A stretch of 64,000 bases of DNA from Bombilactobacillus folatiphilus (GTDB lineage Bacteria; Bacillota; Bacilli; Lactobacillales; Lactobacillaceae): the NCBI RefSeq assembly GCF_023380265.1, contig NZ_CP093366.1, positions 1,116,001-1,180,000 on the forward strand, written 5' to 3'. Position numbers and translations under genes: made by a program. The notes below the pieces were generated by a model. The model saw only the letters and a program-made list of their open reading frames with translations. It was not told the origin of the DNA and searched no databases. Shown in pieces: positions 36,826 through 46,072 of the stretch. The first letter of the stretch is position 1; each line of letters begins with the position of its first letter.

Positions 36826-37452
36826 ATGTGGGAAGTCTTTGTGTTCGTCAATCCAATTGGTCAGCGTTGTTTAAGAACTGAACAGGCGATTATTGATTTT
36901 GCAAAAGAGCATCATATTAATGCTCATCTCAAGTTTATCGCATTGAATAATTTTATTTCGATTGATAATTATCTAAAAAATAATCATTATAACTTAAGGG
37001 ATATCAATTTGCGCAATCATCTTACGCGCGATATCTATCAAGCAACAGTTTACTACAAAGCGGCTACTTTTCAGGGAAATAAAAGTGGACGGCAATTTTT
37101 AATTGATTTACAACATGCAATTAACTTTCAAGGCCAAAATTTTAGCGTTGACCTCGTTAAACAAATTGCATTAGACAATCATTTAGATTGGACTAGTTTG
37201 CAACAGGATGTTCAAAGTGAATTAACACTTAATCAATGTTTGGAAGATCAAAAGATTGCATCTGAACTCAAAATCACTAATACTCCTACATCGGTTATTT
37301 ACGATTACTCTGGTTCCAAAAATAAGGGACTTTGTATCCCCAATTGTTCACAATACGAATTACATTTGGCACTCAATTCACTCTTGCCTTCCAGTGCTAA
37401 TGATCAAGAAACAAAAACTTCTGCTCGTCCTGCGTTACACTTATTGAAATAA
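36826..37452 (+). CDS. spxH: DsbA-family adaptor SpxH (YjbH), ClpXP adaptor for Spx
   Basis: A 208-residue thioredoxin-fold protein in the DsbA/FrnE group. It begins EVFVFVNPIGQRC, where B. subtilis YjbH has a CxxC; here it is GxxC, and the N-terminal His/Cys metal-binding segment is absent. A conserved TPTSVIYD cis-Pro loop is near residue 165. In Firmicutes it delivers Spx to ClpXP. Neighbours coiA, mecA and spx support this. GGAGG 9 nt ahead of the ATG. Confidence 0.85.
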   Translation: MWEVFVFVNPIGQRCLRTEQAIIDFAKEHHINAHLKFIALNNFISIDNYLKNNHYNLRDINLRNHLTRDIYQATVYYKAATFQGNKSGRQFLIDLQHAINFQGQNFSVDLVKQIALDNHLDWTSLQQDVQSELTLNQCLEDQKIASELKITNTPTSVIYDYSGSKNKGLCIPNCSQYELHLALNSLLPSSANDQETKTSARPALHLLK

Positions 37453-38311
37453 ACTTTTCTTTAACCAACGGCAAGGTAATCGTTTTTTGACCTGATATCT
37501 GGCTCAACAAGGGCAAATAACAAGGTAAATAATTATAAATAGGAAACATCGTCTGGGACGGTGTTTTTTTTATATAAACTTCTAACGATTGACGGTTTTG
37601 ATAACACCAATTTTGAACTTGGATAAATTGGAGATCTGGACGACGACAGTGCAACAAATACCAATGTGACCAATCAATAGGCTCTAGCTGATAATCAATC
37701 AAATGAGGTTGAAACTTTAATAATTGTGGCCAAGTTCTAATTTTTTGCAGTTGCCAGTAAACTTTTTTGCTTGCTGGATGCATCATAAAATTGTAATACA
37801 AACGTAAATAATCCTCATTGGGCAATTTGTACAAGACATAATAGCCCCACTGTCGATTAAAACTTAAAATCGTTTGTAAATGCGATACTTTCTGATTCAA
37901 CTGATGATGATGCTCACCAAAAATCCATAACGGATGCAGTCCCTTATCCCAATATTGCTGTTGACGATTATGCAATGCCTCCGCTGAAATCATGGCGCAT
38001 TGATATTCAATTGCCAGCTGTGTCTTTGAATCCGTCACATAAACATCAATTCGCTGCTTTTCATCCAAAACATATTCCAGCGAAACATCAAAATATGGAG
38101 CAAACCATTTTGCTAACCAAGTTTTGCCACGAAAATGAGCCACTGTTTCATTGTTACCCACGTGATGGGTCTGATGTCGAAAGTAAGGACGTTGCTGTCC
38201 TCGAACCACCAATTGTACTTTTTTACCACAATCCGGGCAAAAAACTTTCTCTGGTGCATGATAAGATTGTGCATAAATCAACTTTCCAAATTCATTTTTA
38301 GCAATAAGCAT
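37397..38311 (-). CDS. coiA: Competence protein CoiA
   Basis: A 304-residue CoiA-family protein, competence-induced and needed for transformation in streptococci. N-terminal CPDCGKKV with RPYFRH forms a zinc/nuclease-like region. The endonuclease core DVSLEYVLDEKQRIDVYVTD ... LAIEYQCAMIS resembles a PD-(D/E)xK fold. The 3' end overlaps the convergent spxH gene by 56 bp, with no terminator between. Confidence 0.92.
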   Translation of the reverse strand: MLIAKNEFGKLIYAQSYHAPEKVFCPDCGKKVQLVVRGQQRPYFRHQTHHVGNNETVAHFRGKTWLAKWFAPYFDVSLEYVLDEKQRIDVYVTDSKTQLAIEYQCAMISAEALHNRQQQYWDKGLHPLWIFGEHHHQLNQKVSHLQTILSFNRQWGYYVLYKLPNEDYLRLYYNFMMHPASKKVYWQLQKIRTWPQLLKFQPHLIDYQLEPIDWSHWYLLHCRRPDLQFIQVQNWCYQNRQSLEVYIKKTPSQTMFPIYNYLPCYLPLLSQISGQKTITLPLVKEKFISISVTQDEQKFLFLDH

Positions 38312-38333
38312 TTTATACCCTTACTAAAAATAC

Positions 38334-38362
38334 AAAAAAAGACATAAAAATTATGTCTTTTT
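38334..38362 (-). terminator. Terminator of mecA
   Basis: Stem AAAAAGACATAA / TTATGTCTTTTT with an AAA/TTT loop, then a T-rich tract on the minus strand towards coiA. Confidence 0.85.
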
Positions 38363-38364
38363 AG

Positions 38365-39006
38365 TTAAATAAAATAATATCGAGTTAATTGTAAAGCCGT
38401 TTGTTCCATCAATAATTGCCCATATTCTTCTAACATAGCTGGCGCTAGGTGAACCAACTGTCCATATTCTTTAACTAATGAAATCACATCAGCAACTTCA
38501 AGTGTGTGTAGTTCCTGCGGAAATAATTTCAATTCTAAGTAATATTGACTTTGATATCGATATAAATCACTAATTAACGAATCTACTTTTAAAACTTTAC
38601 TTAAGGAAACAAAATTTTCAAAATCTTCAAAGCTAAACACCAATGTTTTAACTTCAGGAGTTATATTATCCATCGTCTCGGATTCATCATTTAAATCAGT
38701 GGGTTCTTTCTCATCTTTTAACAGATCCATAGCCCTTAATAAATCATCATCATCGTCTTGCGACGTTTGTGGAACTTTCGTAATTAACAATTCCAACCCT
38801 TGGCTTTTGGGAATCACTTGAAAAGTAACCGTGTGGTCCTTTACAAAAGTATGGTCTGTATCCACTTCTTCTAAAATATTATAAAAAAAAGTTTCAATTT
38901 GTTGGCGATCGCCCAATAAATCCAAAACAGTGACGCCACGTTCTTTTAAGTCATGGCTCTCTAAAGTAACGCGAATCATATTTTTATTTACGTGTTCTAC
39001 TTCCAC
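38365..39006 (-). CDS. mecA: Adaptor protein MecA
   Basis: Adaptor that delivers ComK-like and other targets to ClpC (213 aa). N-terminal substrate-binding segment VEHVNKNMIRVTLESHDLKE, an acidic linker (residues ~100-120), and a C-terminal ClpC-binding domain LVFSFEDFENFVSLSKVL. The start is a GTG at 39006 placed after GAGGTGG. The upstream ATG is in that ribosome site. It lies between coiA and spx. Confidence 0.94.
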   Translation of the reverse strand: MEVEHVNKNMIRVTLESHDLKERGVTVLDLLGDRQQIETFFYNILEEVDTDHTFVKDHTVTFQVIPKSQGLELLITKVPQTSQDDDDDLLRAMDLLKDEKEPTDLNDESETMDNITPEVKTLVFSFEDFENFVSLSKVLKVDSLISDLYRYQSQYYLELKLFPQELHTLEVADVISLVKEYGQLVHLAPAMLEEYGQLLMEQTALQLTRYYFI

Positions 39007-39072
39007 AACGACCCACCTCACTTATTATTATAATTTTAACAGGCCTTGTCAGAAAGTAAAGAATTACTGGTT

Positions 39073-39114
39073 AAAAAGCCAGCTTTTCTCAAACAATGAG
39101 AAAAACTGACTTTT
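39073..39114 (-). terminator. Terminator of spx
   Basis: Long imperfect stem AGTCAGTTTTTCTCA / TGAGAAAAGCTGGCT with a TTGTT loop, then TTTTT on the minus strand. Confidence 0.88.
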
Positions 39115-39128
39115 CCTAGTCCATAAAC

Positions 39129-39527
39129 TTACAATATTTGTGCCCGTTGTAACTCGTGTAATTCCATCACCCGAATTTCTCGTGGTAAAAATCTTCTGAT
39201 TTCATCTTCGTTGTAACCCACTTGCAGACTTTTTTCGTCCATCATAATAGGGCGTCTTAATAGACCGGGATTTTCTTCAATTAAATCAATCAACTCAGCA
39301 ACTGTTAAATCGTTCATATTCACATTTAAAGCCTGATAAGCCTTCGATCGTTTGGAGATTATTTCTTCGGTTCCATCTTCTGTCATCTGGAGAATTTTCC
39401 TAATTTCAGCTTTCGATAATGGTTGAGCGAAGATATTTCGTTCTTTATAAGAAATATTATTTTCTTTAAACCACTTTTTTGCTTTTCTACAAGATGTGCA
39501 ACTTGGAGATGTATATAAAGTAACCAT
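39129..39527 (-). CDS. spx: Transcriptional regulator Spx
   Basis: ArsC-fold regulator (132 aa) that binds the RNA polymerase alpha C-terminal domain and switches on thiol-stress genes. [20 protein letters not shown] has the CxxC redox switch. The [20 protein letters not shown] block is typical of Spx. AAGGAG 10 nt ahead fixes the ATG at 39527. The longer open frame is not coding. TTAACA-17-GATAAA upstream is a possible promoter. Confidence 0.95.
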   Translation of the reverse strand: MVTLYTSPSCTSCRKAKKWFKENNISYKERNIFAQPLSKAEIRKILQMTEDGTEEIISKRSKAYQALNVNMNDLTVAELIDLIEENPGLLRRPIMMDEKSLQVGYNEDEIRRFLPREIRVMELHELQRAQIL

Positions 39528-39696
39528 ATAAAATGTTCTCCTTTTCCCATAATCGTGATTAAAGTTTATCACATGTACATTGTAACTTGTTAAGAAAATA
39601 AGTGTCCAATAATATGCTTTTTTGCAACATTGGTATATACCTATTGCCTTATCATTATTTTTAAATGAAATATTTCTCAAAAATTGATTTTCATAC

Positions 39697-40434
39697 TTAT
39701 TCTAGAACTAAATGCCAGCCGGTATGTGCATGATCCACTGGTAATCCTTCCGCTCTAGCCCGTGTTTCCTGCGTTAACTGATCAATCGAATATTCTTGAG
39801 GCAAGTGCGAAATCAACAGGCGTTTGACATGAGCATCTACCGCCAGTTGCCCTGATTGGCTGGACGTCAGATGCCAAATTTTTCCTTTTTTATCAGCACC
39901 AAAATTTGTATCCGTAATCAACAAATCCGCATCCTGCGCAAAATCAATCAAACCTTTAAAATAAGCCGTATCTGCCGTAAATGTTAAAACTTTTTGCTGT
40001 GAATCCCTAATCCGCGTTGCAAATGCTGGCACTGGGTGCACTGTTTGGATAAAATCAATCGTAAATGGACCTAAATTGATTGACTGATCCACTGTATAAG
40101 ATTTAGCTTGAGTAAAATCAGCAAAAGTTAAACTGGCAAAATTCAATGGATCTTGGGTATGTCCATAAATAGGTAATGGTGAGACTTTTTTAGAACCAGA
40201 ATGCAGTTGCCAATAATATTGCAGCACACCAATATCAGCCATATGGTCATGATGATAATGTGTTAACAAAACCGCATCTAATTGCAACGGATCTAAATAA
40301 TTTTGCAGAGAATTCAACACACCACTACCACAATCCAGCAATAAATTGTAACCCTGATCTTGAATTAAATAACCACTTGTTGCTTGCTGGCGATAAGGAT
40401 AACCGCCATAATAACCTAAAACTGTGATTTTCAT
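39697..40434 (-). CDS. MBL-fold metallo-hydrolase
   Basis: A 245-residue metallo-beta-lactamase-fold enzyme. Metal-binding [12 protein letters not shown] (HxHxDH), then TADTAYF with a ligand Asp, TDTNF, and a late His in LLISHLPQ. The overall pattern is that of RNase Z-like hydrolases of lactobacilli, but too short and different at the C-terminus to call it rnz. Substrate unknown. Convergent or divergent genes on both sides make it monocistronic. Confidence 0.88.
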   Translation of the reverse strand: MKITVLGYYGGYPYRQQATSGYLIQDQGYNLLLDCGSGVLNSLQNYLDPLQLDAVLLTHYHHDHMADIGVLQYYWQLHSGSKKVSPLPIYGHTQDPLNFASLTFADFTQAKSYTVDQSINLGPFTIDFIQTVHPVPAFATRIRDSQQKVLTFTADTAYFKGLIDFAQDADLLITDTNFGADKKGKIWHLTSSQSGQLAVDAHVKRLLISHLPQEYSIDQLTQETRARAEGLPVDHAHTGWHLVLE

Positions 40435-40461
40435 TAAGCTTACCTCGTTAGGAGAATTGTT

Positions 40462-40881
40462 ATGTCTAAAATTAAATTAACTTTCGGCACTAAATCATTT
40501 TTACAAACTCATTGGGACCAGAATAGTACACTTGCTTACAATGTGCAACATCCTACCGACTACTTGTTGATCACCGAAACAACTGCTGCCAGCAACTTTG
40601 ATTGGTCGTCTATTTTTCCTGATCAATCTTTAAATCTAACTCCCATTTTTTATCTCACTTATTTGGAATTGGATGCAGACAATCGCGCTTTATTAATTAA
40701 TAAAATTACTCAATTGCCAGAACACAGCATTTTATACCGCAAAAAAGATCAGAAGCAATTTTTAATTATTACTTCTGATCTCCATATTTTACACCAAGTT
40801 AGTTCATTATTGAACATTTCTATCACGCAATTAAACGCTGCGCTTGTTAAATATGCTAAAACTTCAACAATGAAGCATTAA
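40462..40881 (+). CDS. Hypothetical protein
   Basis: A 139-residue soluble protein I do not recognise. It begins MSKIKLTFGTKSF after TTAGGAG, has an IFPDQSLN segment and an amphipathic C-terminal helix, and no clear motif. Good ribosome site and codon use like its neighbours support a real gene. Its 3' end overlaps the convergent copB end by 26 bp. Confidence 0.7.
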   Translation: MSKIKLTFGTKSFLQTHWDQNSTLAYNVQHPTDYLLITETTAASNFDWSSIFPDQSLNLTPIFYLTYLELDADNRALLINKITQLPEHSILYRKKDQKQFLIITSDLHILHQVSSLLNISITQLNAALVKYAKTSTMKH

Positions 40882-42919
40882 TTGCAACAACTACTGTGGA
40901 TAATGACATCAAAATGGCCCCAAGTGCGGGACTTAAGATAATCCCGATCGGTGCTAGAATGCCTGCTGCCAACGGCAAAGCAATAATATTGTAACCTGCG
41001 CCCCACCACAAATTTTGAATTGTTTTGCGATGTGTATTTTTCGCAAGCAAGAAAAATTTCATAATATCTAACGGATCGCTCTTGACTAAAACCACATCCG
41101 CCGCATCAATTGCGACATCGGTTCCAGCGCCAATAGCTACTCCAATATCAGCCTGTGCCAAGCTAGGAGCGTCATTGATACCATCACCTGTCATCAAGAC
41201 ATGATGACCAGCCTGCTGTAATTCTTGAATAATCTGATTTTTATCTTGCGGTAAGAGATTCGCCTTATATTCAGATATCTCTAACTGATCCGCTACTTTT
41301 TTGGCTACTGATTCGTTATCACCTGTCAACATTAATGGCGTAATCTTCTGTTCCTTAAGCTGTTGAATCAATTTCTTGGCCGAAGGTTTCAGCTGATCAC
41401 CAATCGCCACATACCCCAACACTTGTTGCTCACAAACTAAATAGCTAAGTGTCAATTCTGAAACCGCTAGTTCAGGAATGGTTAAGTGTTGCTCTTTTAA
41501 AGACTGTTGATTAACTAATTGATATTCCTTACCTGCAATTTCCCCCTTTAAACCATGTCCTGTTAAGTTGGTAACATTTTGTGCTGTTAACTCTAAAACT
41601 TGTTGTTGTTGAGCTTTTTTGACAATACTTTTAGCAATTGGATGACTTGATTGACGTTCTAAAGCGGCCATTAATGCTAAAAGTTTTTGATCATTTAGGT
41701 CTGAAACCAACGATTCATATTGATGGACTTGAAATTTACCTTCTGTTAAGGTGCCTGTCTTATCCAGCACGACATAATCAATTTGCGGACTCAAATCAAT
41801 AACCTTACGATTGCGCACCAGCAATCCGTTTTTGGCCCCCAAGGAAGTACTACATGCATTAACTAGGGGAATTGCTAAGCCTAAAGCGTGCGGACAAGCA
41901 ATGACTAAAACCGTCACCAAGCGTAAAAAGCCTGTTTGCACATTATTCAAAATACTCCAAATAATAAATGCTAATAAACCCACCACAACCGCTGCATAAA
42001 ACAACCAACCTGAAACTTTATCTGCTAAAGATTGTAAATTAGACTTGGCTGTTTGAGCTGTTTGCACTAATTGACTCACATTAGCAATAAAACCGTTTTG
42101 CGCCGTTTTAGTTACTTTAATTGTCAGCGTCTGATCATTATTAATTGAACCACCAATGACCGAACTGCCTTGTTTCCTTTTCAGTAAACGCGTTTCCCCA
42201 GTAACCAATGACTCATTCACCGCACTTTGACCATCAATCACTTGTCCATCTAAAGGAATTGACGCGCCAGCTTTCACCAAAACAACGTCCCCTTTGGCAA
42301 CTTGATTTAACGGAACTTCCGTCCACTGATCGTCCTGTTTGACCTGAACATGGTCTGGCAATAAAGATGCCAAGTCCGCCACCGAATCATTCGCTGACAT
42401 CAACGAATTCATTTCGACCCAATGCCCCAATAACATAATCAAAATTAATGTGGCTAATTCCCAAAAGAAATCCATGACGTGTGCTGCAGGATTAACAAAA
42501 TTATTGATAATAAAAGCATATAGGCTATAACCATACGCCGTTGTAATTCCTAACGAAATTAATGTCATCATCGCAGGCTGATGCTCTTTTAGTTCACCAA
42601 TGGCGCTCGTTAAAAACGGCCACCCACCATAAAAGAATAAAATTGTGGCAAAGATGATGACAACAAATTGAGAACCCGAGAATGAAAATTGAAATGGTAG
42701 CCAAACACCCATCGCGGGTGCACAAAATAAAATGGGCAATGATAAGATCAACGAATACCAAAATTTTTGTTTTAAATTCCCCATATGCATCATACTCATA
42801 TTTCCCATGGAGTGATCCATAGACATACCATCCATATGTTCCATTGAATCACCCATCTTCATCTGCTGATCGTGGTGCATATGCTTCATATCCATTTCGT
42901 CATTTTGCGATTTATTCAC
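40856..42919 (-). CDS. copB: Copper-exporting P1B-type ATPase CopB
   Basis: A 687-residue heavy-metal P-type ATPase. The N-terminus is a His/Met-rich tail (MKHMHHDQQMKMGD, MDGMSMDHSMGNMS) instead of CxxC domains. The membrane motif is CPH (VIACPHALGLAIP), which marks the CopB class. DKTGTLTEG phosphorylation site, HP locus SSHPIAKS and TGDGINDAPSLAQADIG are intact. GTG start with AAAGGAG inside the copY 3' end. Expected to be derepressed by copper through CopY. Confidence 0.95.
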   Translation of the reverse strand: MNKSQNDEMDMKHMHHDQQMKMGDSMEHMDGMSMDHSMGNMSMMHMGNLKQKFWYSLILSLPILFCAPAMGVWLPFQFSFSGSQFVVIIFATILFFYGGWPFLTSAIGELKEHQPAMMTLISLGITTAYGYSLYAFIINNFVNPAAHVMDFFWELATLILIMLLGHWVEMNSLMSANDSVADLASLLPDHVQVKQDDQWTEVPLNQVAKGDVVLVKAGASIPLDGQVIDGQSAVNESLVTGETRLLKRKQGSSVIGGSINNDQTLTIKVTKTAQNGFIANVSQLVQTAQTAKSNLQSLADKVSGWLFYAAVVVGLLAFIIWSILNNVQTGFLRLVTVLVIACPHALGLAIPLVNACSTSLGAKNGLLVRNRKVIDLSPQIDYVVLDKTGTLTEGKFQVHQYESLVSDLNDQKLLALMAALERQSSHPIAKSIVKKAQQQQVLELTAQNVTNLTGHGLKGEIAGKEYQLVNQQSLKEQHLTIPELAVSELTLSYLVCEQQVLGYVAIGDQLKPSAKKLIQQLKEQKITPLMLTGDNESVAKKVADQLEISEYKANLLPQDKNQIIQELQQAGHHVLMTGDGINDAPSLAQADIGVAIGAGTDVAIDAADVVLVKSDPLDIMKFFLLAKNTHRKTIQNLWWGAGYNIIALPLAAGILAPIGIILSPALGAILMSLSTVVVAINASLLKF

Positions 42920-43325
42920 AATGAGCTCCTTTCAAACAATCACAAGCCACCTGTTTGGGAGCATGGGCTTGCTTTTCGGATAACAACTGTTGCAAATTTT
43001 GAACATCTGCTTGACTCAATTCCATTTGTGCCACCAACTGAACCAAAGTCTGACCCTTTTTTTTGGCACAAAAATGTTGAAACAACGCTACCGCACTTTG
43101 GTTCATCGCTTTATCCTCCGTAATTAAGGCCGAATATTGATACGGACGCTGTTTTTGTTCCACATGTAAACAGCCTTTCTTCACTAAACGACCAATCAAC
43201 GTTTTGATTGTGGATGCTTGCCAACCGGTCTGATCAAGATTACTAATAATCTCTTTGGCACTAACTGAACCTAAAGTCCAAACTACACGCATGACTTCCC
43301 ATTCAGACTGCGAAATTCCCTCCAA
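42912..43325 (-). CDS. copY: Copper-responsive repressor, CopY/TcrY family
   Basis: A 137-residue BlaI/CopY winged-helix repressor: SQSEWEVMRVVWTLGSVSAK and the recognition helix QASTIKTLIGRLVKKGCL. The C-terminal metal site reads CDCLKGAHC rather than CxCx4CxC: the third position is His and the last Cys is shifted. The TTG start has AGGGGG 7 nt ahead. A cop box lies in the promoter. The last codons overlap the copB start. Confidence 0.92.
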   Translation of the reverse strand: MEGISQSEWEVMRVVWTLGSVSAKEIISNLDQTGWQASTIKTLIGRLVKKGCLHVEQKQRPYQYSALITEDKAMNQSAVALFQHFCAKKKGQTLVQLVAQMELSQADVQNLQQLLSEKQAHAPKQVACDCLKGAHCE

Positions 43326-43351
43326 TTATTTTCCCCCTCAATTACTAAGTT

Positions 43352-43361
43352 TACAAGTGTA
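43352..43361 (-). promoter_or_regulatory. cop box operator of copYB
   Basis: TACAAGTGTA fits the CopY operator TACANNTGTA exactly. It overlaps a probable promoter (minus strand TTTAAA, 17-nt spacer, TAAACT). Only one copy was seen, whereas many cop promoters carry two. Confidence 0.85.
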
Positions 43362-43412
43362 GTCTATACTTTTAAATTTCAGAAAGCAAATTTAAAGATT
43401 AATTCTTCCACA

Positions 43413-43456
43413 CAAAAAAACACCGTTTAATTAGGACATAACTAATTAAACAGTGT
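43413..43456 (-). terminator. Terminator of ptsHI
   Basis: Long stem ACACTGTTTAATTAG / CTAATTAAACGGTGT with a seven-base loop, followed by seven T on the minus strand. Confidence 0.92.
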
Positions 43457-43482
43457 CTAAAGTAAAATCTTAAAAAAAGAAA

Positions 43483-45216
43483 TTATTTGCGGTTTTTAGC
43501 AACAAAATCATTAACTAATTTTGCATTATCAGCATTACTTAACGAAACATTTAACGCTTGATGAACTAAGTCAGGTAAATCATTCGTATCTAAATGCTTC
43601 ATCAACGAGCGCACTCGTAAGATAGAAGTTGCACTCATGGAATATTCATCCAATCCCATACCTAATAATAATGGTACCATGACAGAATCACCAGCAGCTT
43701 CGCCACACATACCAACCCATTTACCTTCTTGATGTGCAGAATCAATCACATGCTTAATCAAACGTAAAATAGATGGATTATATGGTTGATAGAGGTAAGA
43801 AACATGCTCATTGCCACGATCAGCGGCCATTGTGTATTGAATCAAATCATTTGTTCCAATACTGAAGAAATCAACTTCTTTAGCAAATTGATCTGCCAAA
43901 ACAGCAGCAGCCGGAATTTCAATCATGATACCAACTTCCAAGTTAGCATCAAATTGAATATTTTCAGCTGTCAGCTTATCCATCTCTTCTTGCAAAATGC
44001 CCTTAGCTTGACGGAATTCTTGAACAGTCGCAATCATTGGGAACATAATTCGCAATTTACCAAACGCGGAAGCCCGTAATAAAGCGCGCAACTGTGTTCG
44101 AAAGATATCTTGTCGATCTAAACTAATCCGAATAGCCCGATAACCTAAGAACGGATTCATCTCTTCAGGCAGTGGCAAATATGGTAAATGCTTATCGCCA
44201 CCAATATCCATGGTTCGAACTACCACAGGCTTACCGTTCATACCTTCTAAAACTTCTTTGTAGGCTGCAAATTGATCTTCTTCAGATGGTAACTCAGCAG
44301 AATCCATATACAAAAATTCTGTCCGATACAAGCCGATCGCTTCGGCACCGTTAGCTTTAACGCCCACCAAGTCTTTAGGAGTTCCAATATTAGCAGCAAT
44401 TTCAAAATGCTTACCATCAGCCGTAACTGTCGCAGCATCTTTCAATTTAGCCCATTCAGCTTTTTCTTGAGCATATTGTTGCGCCAATTGTTGATAATGA
44501 TTAACTTCTGTTTCAGTAGGATTAATCACCGCATCCCCATGGACACCATCAACGATTAATTGATCGCCAGCTTTGACATCAGTGGTAATCGTGTCAGAAC
44601 CAACAATCGCGGGAATTTCCAAAGACCGCGCCATAATTGCAGAATGGGCGGTCCGACCACCGATATCAGTAATAAAAGCTTTAACATACTTCTTATTTAA
44701 CTGTGCAGTATCACTTGGCGTCAAATCATGAGCTACAATAATCACTTCATGATCAATCAAAGCTGGATTAGGCAATTCAACACCCAAAAGATGACTCATG
44801 ACACGCTTCGAAACGTCGCGAACATCCGCTGCACGTTCTTGCATATACTTGTTATCAGTCATAGCTTCAAACATTGCAATAAACTGTTGAGAAACATTAT
44901 CTAAAGCTTGTTCGGCATTAATTTTGTCATTTTTAATCTGCTGTTCAACAGCACCCGTGAATTCAGGATCCGCCAAAATCAACTTATGTGCGTCAAAAAC
45001 TTGTGCTTCTTCTTCGCCCAAAGATTGTTTAGCAATATCACGAATTGTCGTTAATTCAGTGTCCGATTTTTCAATCGCTGTTGTGAGACGTTGAACTTCA
45101 CTTTCAGGATCCGTGACCGCTTTCTTTTGATAGGACAAATCCGGTTGAACTAACAGATAGGCTGGGGCATTCGCAAAGCCATCACTAGCTGCAATTCCCT
45201 TCACTGTTTTAACCAT
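43483..45216 (-). CDS. ptsI: PTS enzyme I
   Basis: Phosphoenolpyruvate-protein phosphotransferase (577 aa), the first step of all PTS sugar uptake, phosphorylating HPr. Active-site His in [16 protein letters not shown]-binding blocks [58 protein letters not shown] and GMCGEAAGD. The ATG overlaps the last base of the ptsH stop. Operon ptsH-ptsI. Confidence 0.98.
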   Translation of the reverse strand: MVKTVKGIAASDGFANAPAYLLVQPDLSYQKKAVTDPESEVQRLTTAIEKSDTELTTIRDIAKQSLGEEEAQVFDAHKLILADPEFTGAVEQQIKNDKINAEQALDNVSQQFIAMFEAMTDNKYMQERAADVRDVSKRVMSHLLGVELPNPALIDHEVIIVAHDLTPSDTAQLNKKYVKAFITDIGGRTAHSAIMARSLEIPAIVGSDTITTDVKAGDQLIVDGVHGDAVINPTETEVNHYQQLAQQYAQEKAEWAKLKDAATVTADGKHFEIAANIGTPKDLVGVKANGAEAIGLYRTEFLYMDSAELPSEEDQFAAYKEVLEGMNGKPVVVRTMDIGGDKHLPYLPLPEEMNPFLGYRAIRISLDRQDIFRTQLRALLRASAFGKLRIMFPMIATVQEFRQAKGILQEEMDKLTAENIQFDANLEVGIMIEIPAAAVLADQFAKEVDFFSIGTNDLIQYTMAADRGNEHVSYLYQPYNPSILRLIKHVIDSAHQEGKWVGMCGEAAGDSVMVPLLLGMGLDEYSMSATSILRVRSLMKHLDTNDLPDLVHQALNVSLSNADNAKLVNDFVAKNRK

Positions 45217-45482
45217 TATTCTGACAAACCTTCTTTAGCCATCGTTTCACCAATTGCCTTCAAGGCTTCTGCAGCATCATCGCCATCAGCAGTAATTGTC
45301 ACATCTGCACCTTGACCAACGCCTAAGGACATAACACCCATAATGGACTTCAAATTAACAGTCTTACCAGAATATTCTAAATTAACATCTGAACTAAATT
45401 TACTTGCAGTTTGTACTAACATCGTTGCTGGACGTGCATGAATACCAGTTTCTGCAATAACATGAAAGTCTTTCTTTTCCAT
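45216..45482 (-). CDS. ptsH: Phosphocarrier protein HPr
   Basis: General PTS carrier of 88 aa. Phosphorylated by enzyme I on His in [14 protein letters not shown], and by HPr kinase on Ser in [13 protein letters not shown], so it also serves in carbon catabolite control. AGAGG precedes the ATG. A possible promoter (TTGCCT, 17-nt spacer, TAATGT) lies between it and the small upstream gene. Confidence 0.98.
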   Translation of the reverse strand: MEKKDFHVIAETGIHARPATMLVQTASKFSSDVNLEYSGKTVNLKSIMGVMSLGVGQGADVTITADGDDAAEALKAIGETMAKEGLSE

Positions 45483-45617
45483 AATAAAAACCTCTCTTTA
45501 CCAACTGAATTTTCATATTTAATGAAAAGGGTTAACTTAACATCAGAACTACATTACCATTATTCAAAAAGCAAGGCAAGTTTTTTCAGTATTAGCACAC
45601 TAAAAAAGAACTTATGC

Positions 45618-45803
45618 CTAATTGTTTTCGTTTTCAGAAAAGCGGTATGTGATCTGACCATTTCGATGGGCCGTTCCCACAATTTGATGATGTTGAGGAC
45701 AAGCCAACCAAGCCTGATTAAACTCAAAAAACTGGTCTTGCTCAATATCAATTTGTTTAATTTTGCCCGCGATTAAACCTACTATTTCTTGTTGAAAATC
45801 CAT
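45618..45803 (-). CDS. Small hypothetical protein upstream of ptsH
   Basis: A 61-residue open frame, MDFQQEIVGLIAGKIKQ at the start and QHHQIVGTAHRNGQITYRF near the end. GAGG is 6 nt before the ATG and a strong promoter lies directly upstream, so it is probably expressed. No known domain recognised. It could be the leader gene of the ptsHI transcript. Confidence 0.65.
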   Translation of the reverse strand: MDFQQEIVGLIAGKIKQIDIEQDQFFEFNQAWLACPQHHQIVGTAHRNGQITYRFSENENN

Positions 45804-45848
45804 CTTCTGCCTCACAATGCAAATTACTTTAATTACTAATTAAATCTC

Positions 45849-45877
45849 TATATACTGTGTTTTACATGCAAAGTCAA
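45849..45877 (-). promoter_or_regulatory. Promoter of the small gene (and possibly ptsHI)
   Basis: Minus strand TTGACT (45872-45877), a 17-nt spacer and TATATA (45849-45854). Confidence 0.7.
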
Positions 45878-45910
45878 GCTTTTTTAAAAGAAAATTCAAT
45901 TTTTTCTTTT

Positions 45911-45937
45911 TTAGCACTTGCATGTATCGAGTGCTAA
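45911..45937 (+). promoter_or_regulatory. CIRCE operator (HrcA site) of clpE
   Basis: TTAGCACTT-N9-GAGTGCTAA differs from the CIRCE consensus TTAGCACTC-N9-GAGTGCTAA at one base. It overlaps the -35 and spacer of the clpE promoter, the right place for HrcA repression. Confidence 0.92.
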
Positions 45938-45946
45938 TTGTATAAT
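45918..45946 (+). promoter_or_regulatory. Promoter of clpE
   Basis: TTGCAT (45918-45923), a 17-nt spacer and TATAAT (45941-45946). The leader of ~120 nt holds two hairpins: GTACTAA/TTAGTAC (45953-45969) and ATCCAAAAT/ATTTTGGAT (45988-46015). Confidence 0.85.
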
Positions 45947-46072
45947 TCATTTGTACTAAAAATTAGTACTCAATAACCAAACACAGCATCCAAAATGATC
46001 ACTATTATTTTGGATAAAAATGAACGGTTTGGAAGTTGAAACAAACCCTTAAAGAAAGGTGGAATGTAGTTC

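Noticed and set aside
39528..39680. 51-codon N-terminal extension of spx
   Set aside because: Not part of Spx family proteins. AAGGAG fits the ATG at 39527.
45438..45776. 112-codon plus-strand open frame over the ptsH start
   Set aside because: Opposes ptsH and the 61-residue gene, with low-complexity residues and no ribosome site.
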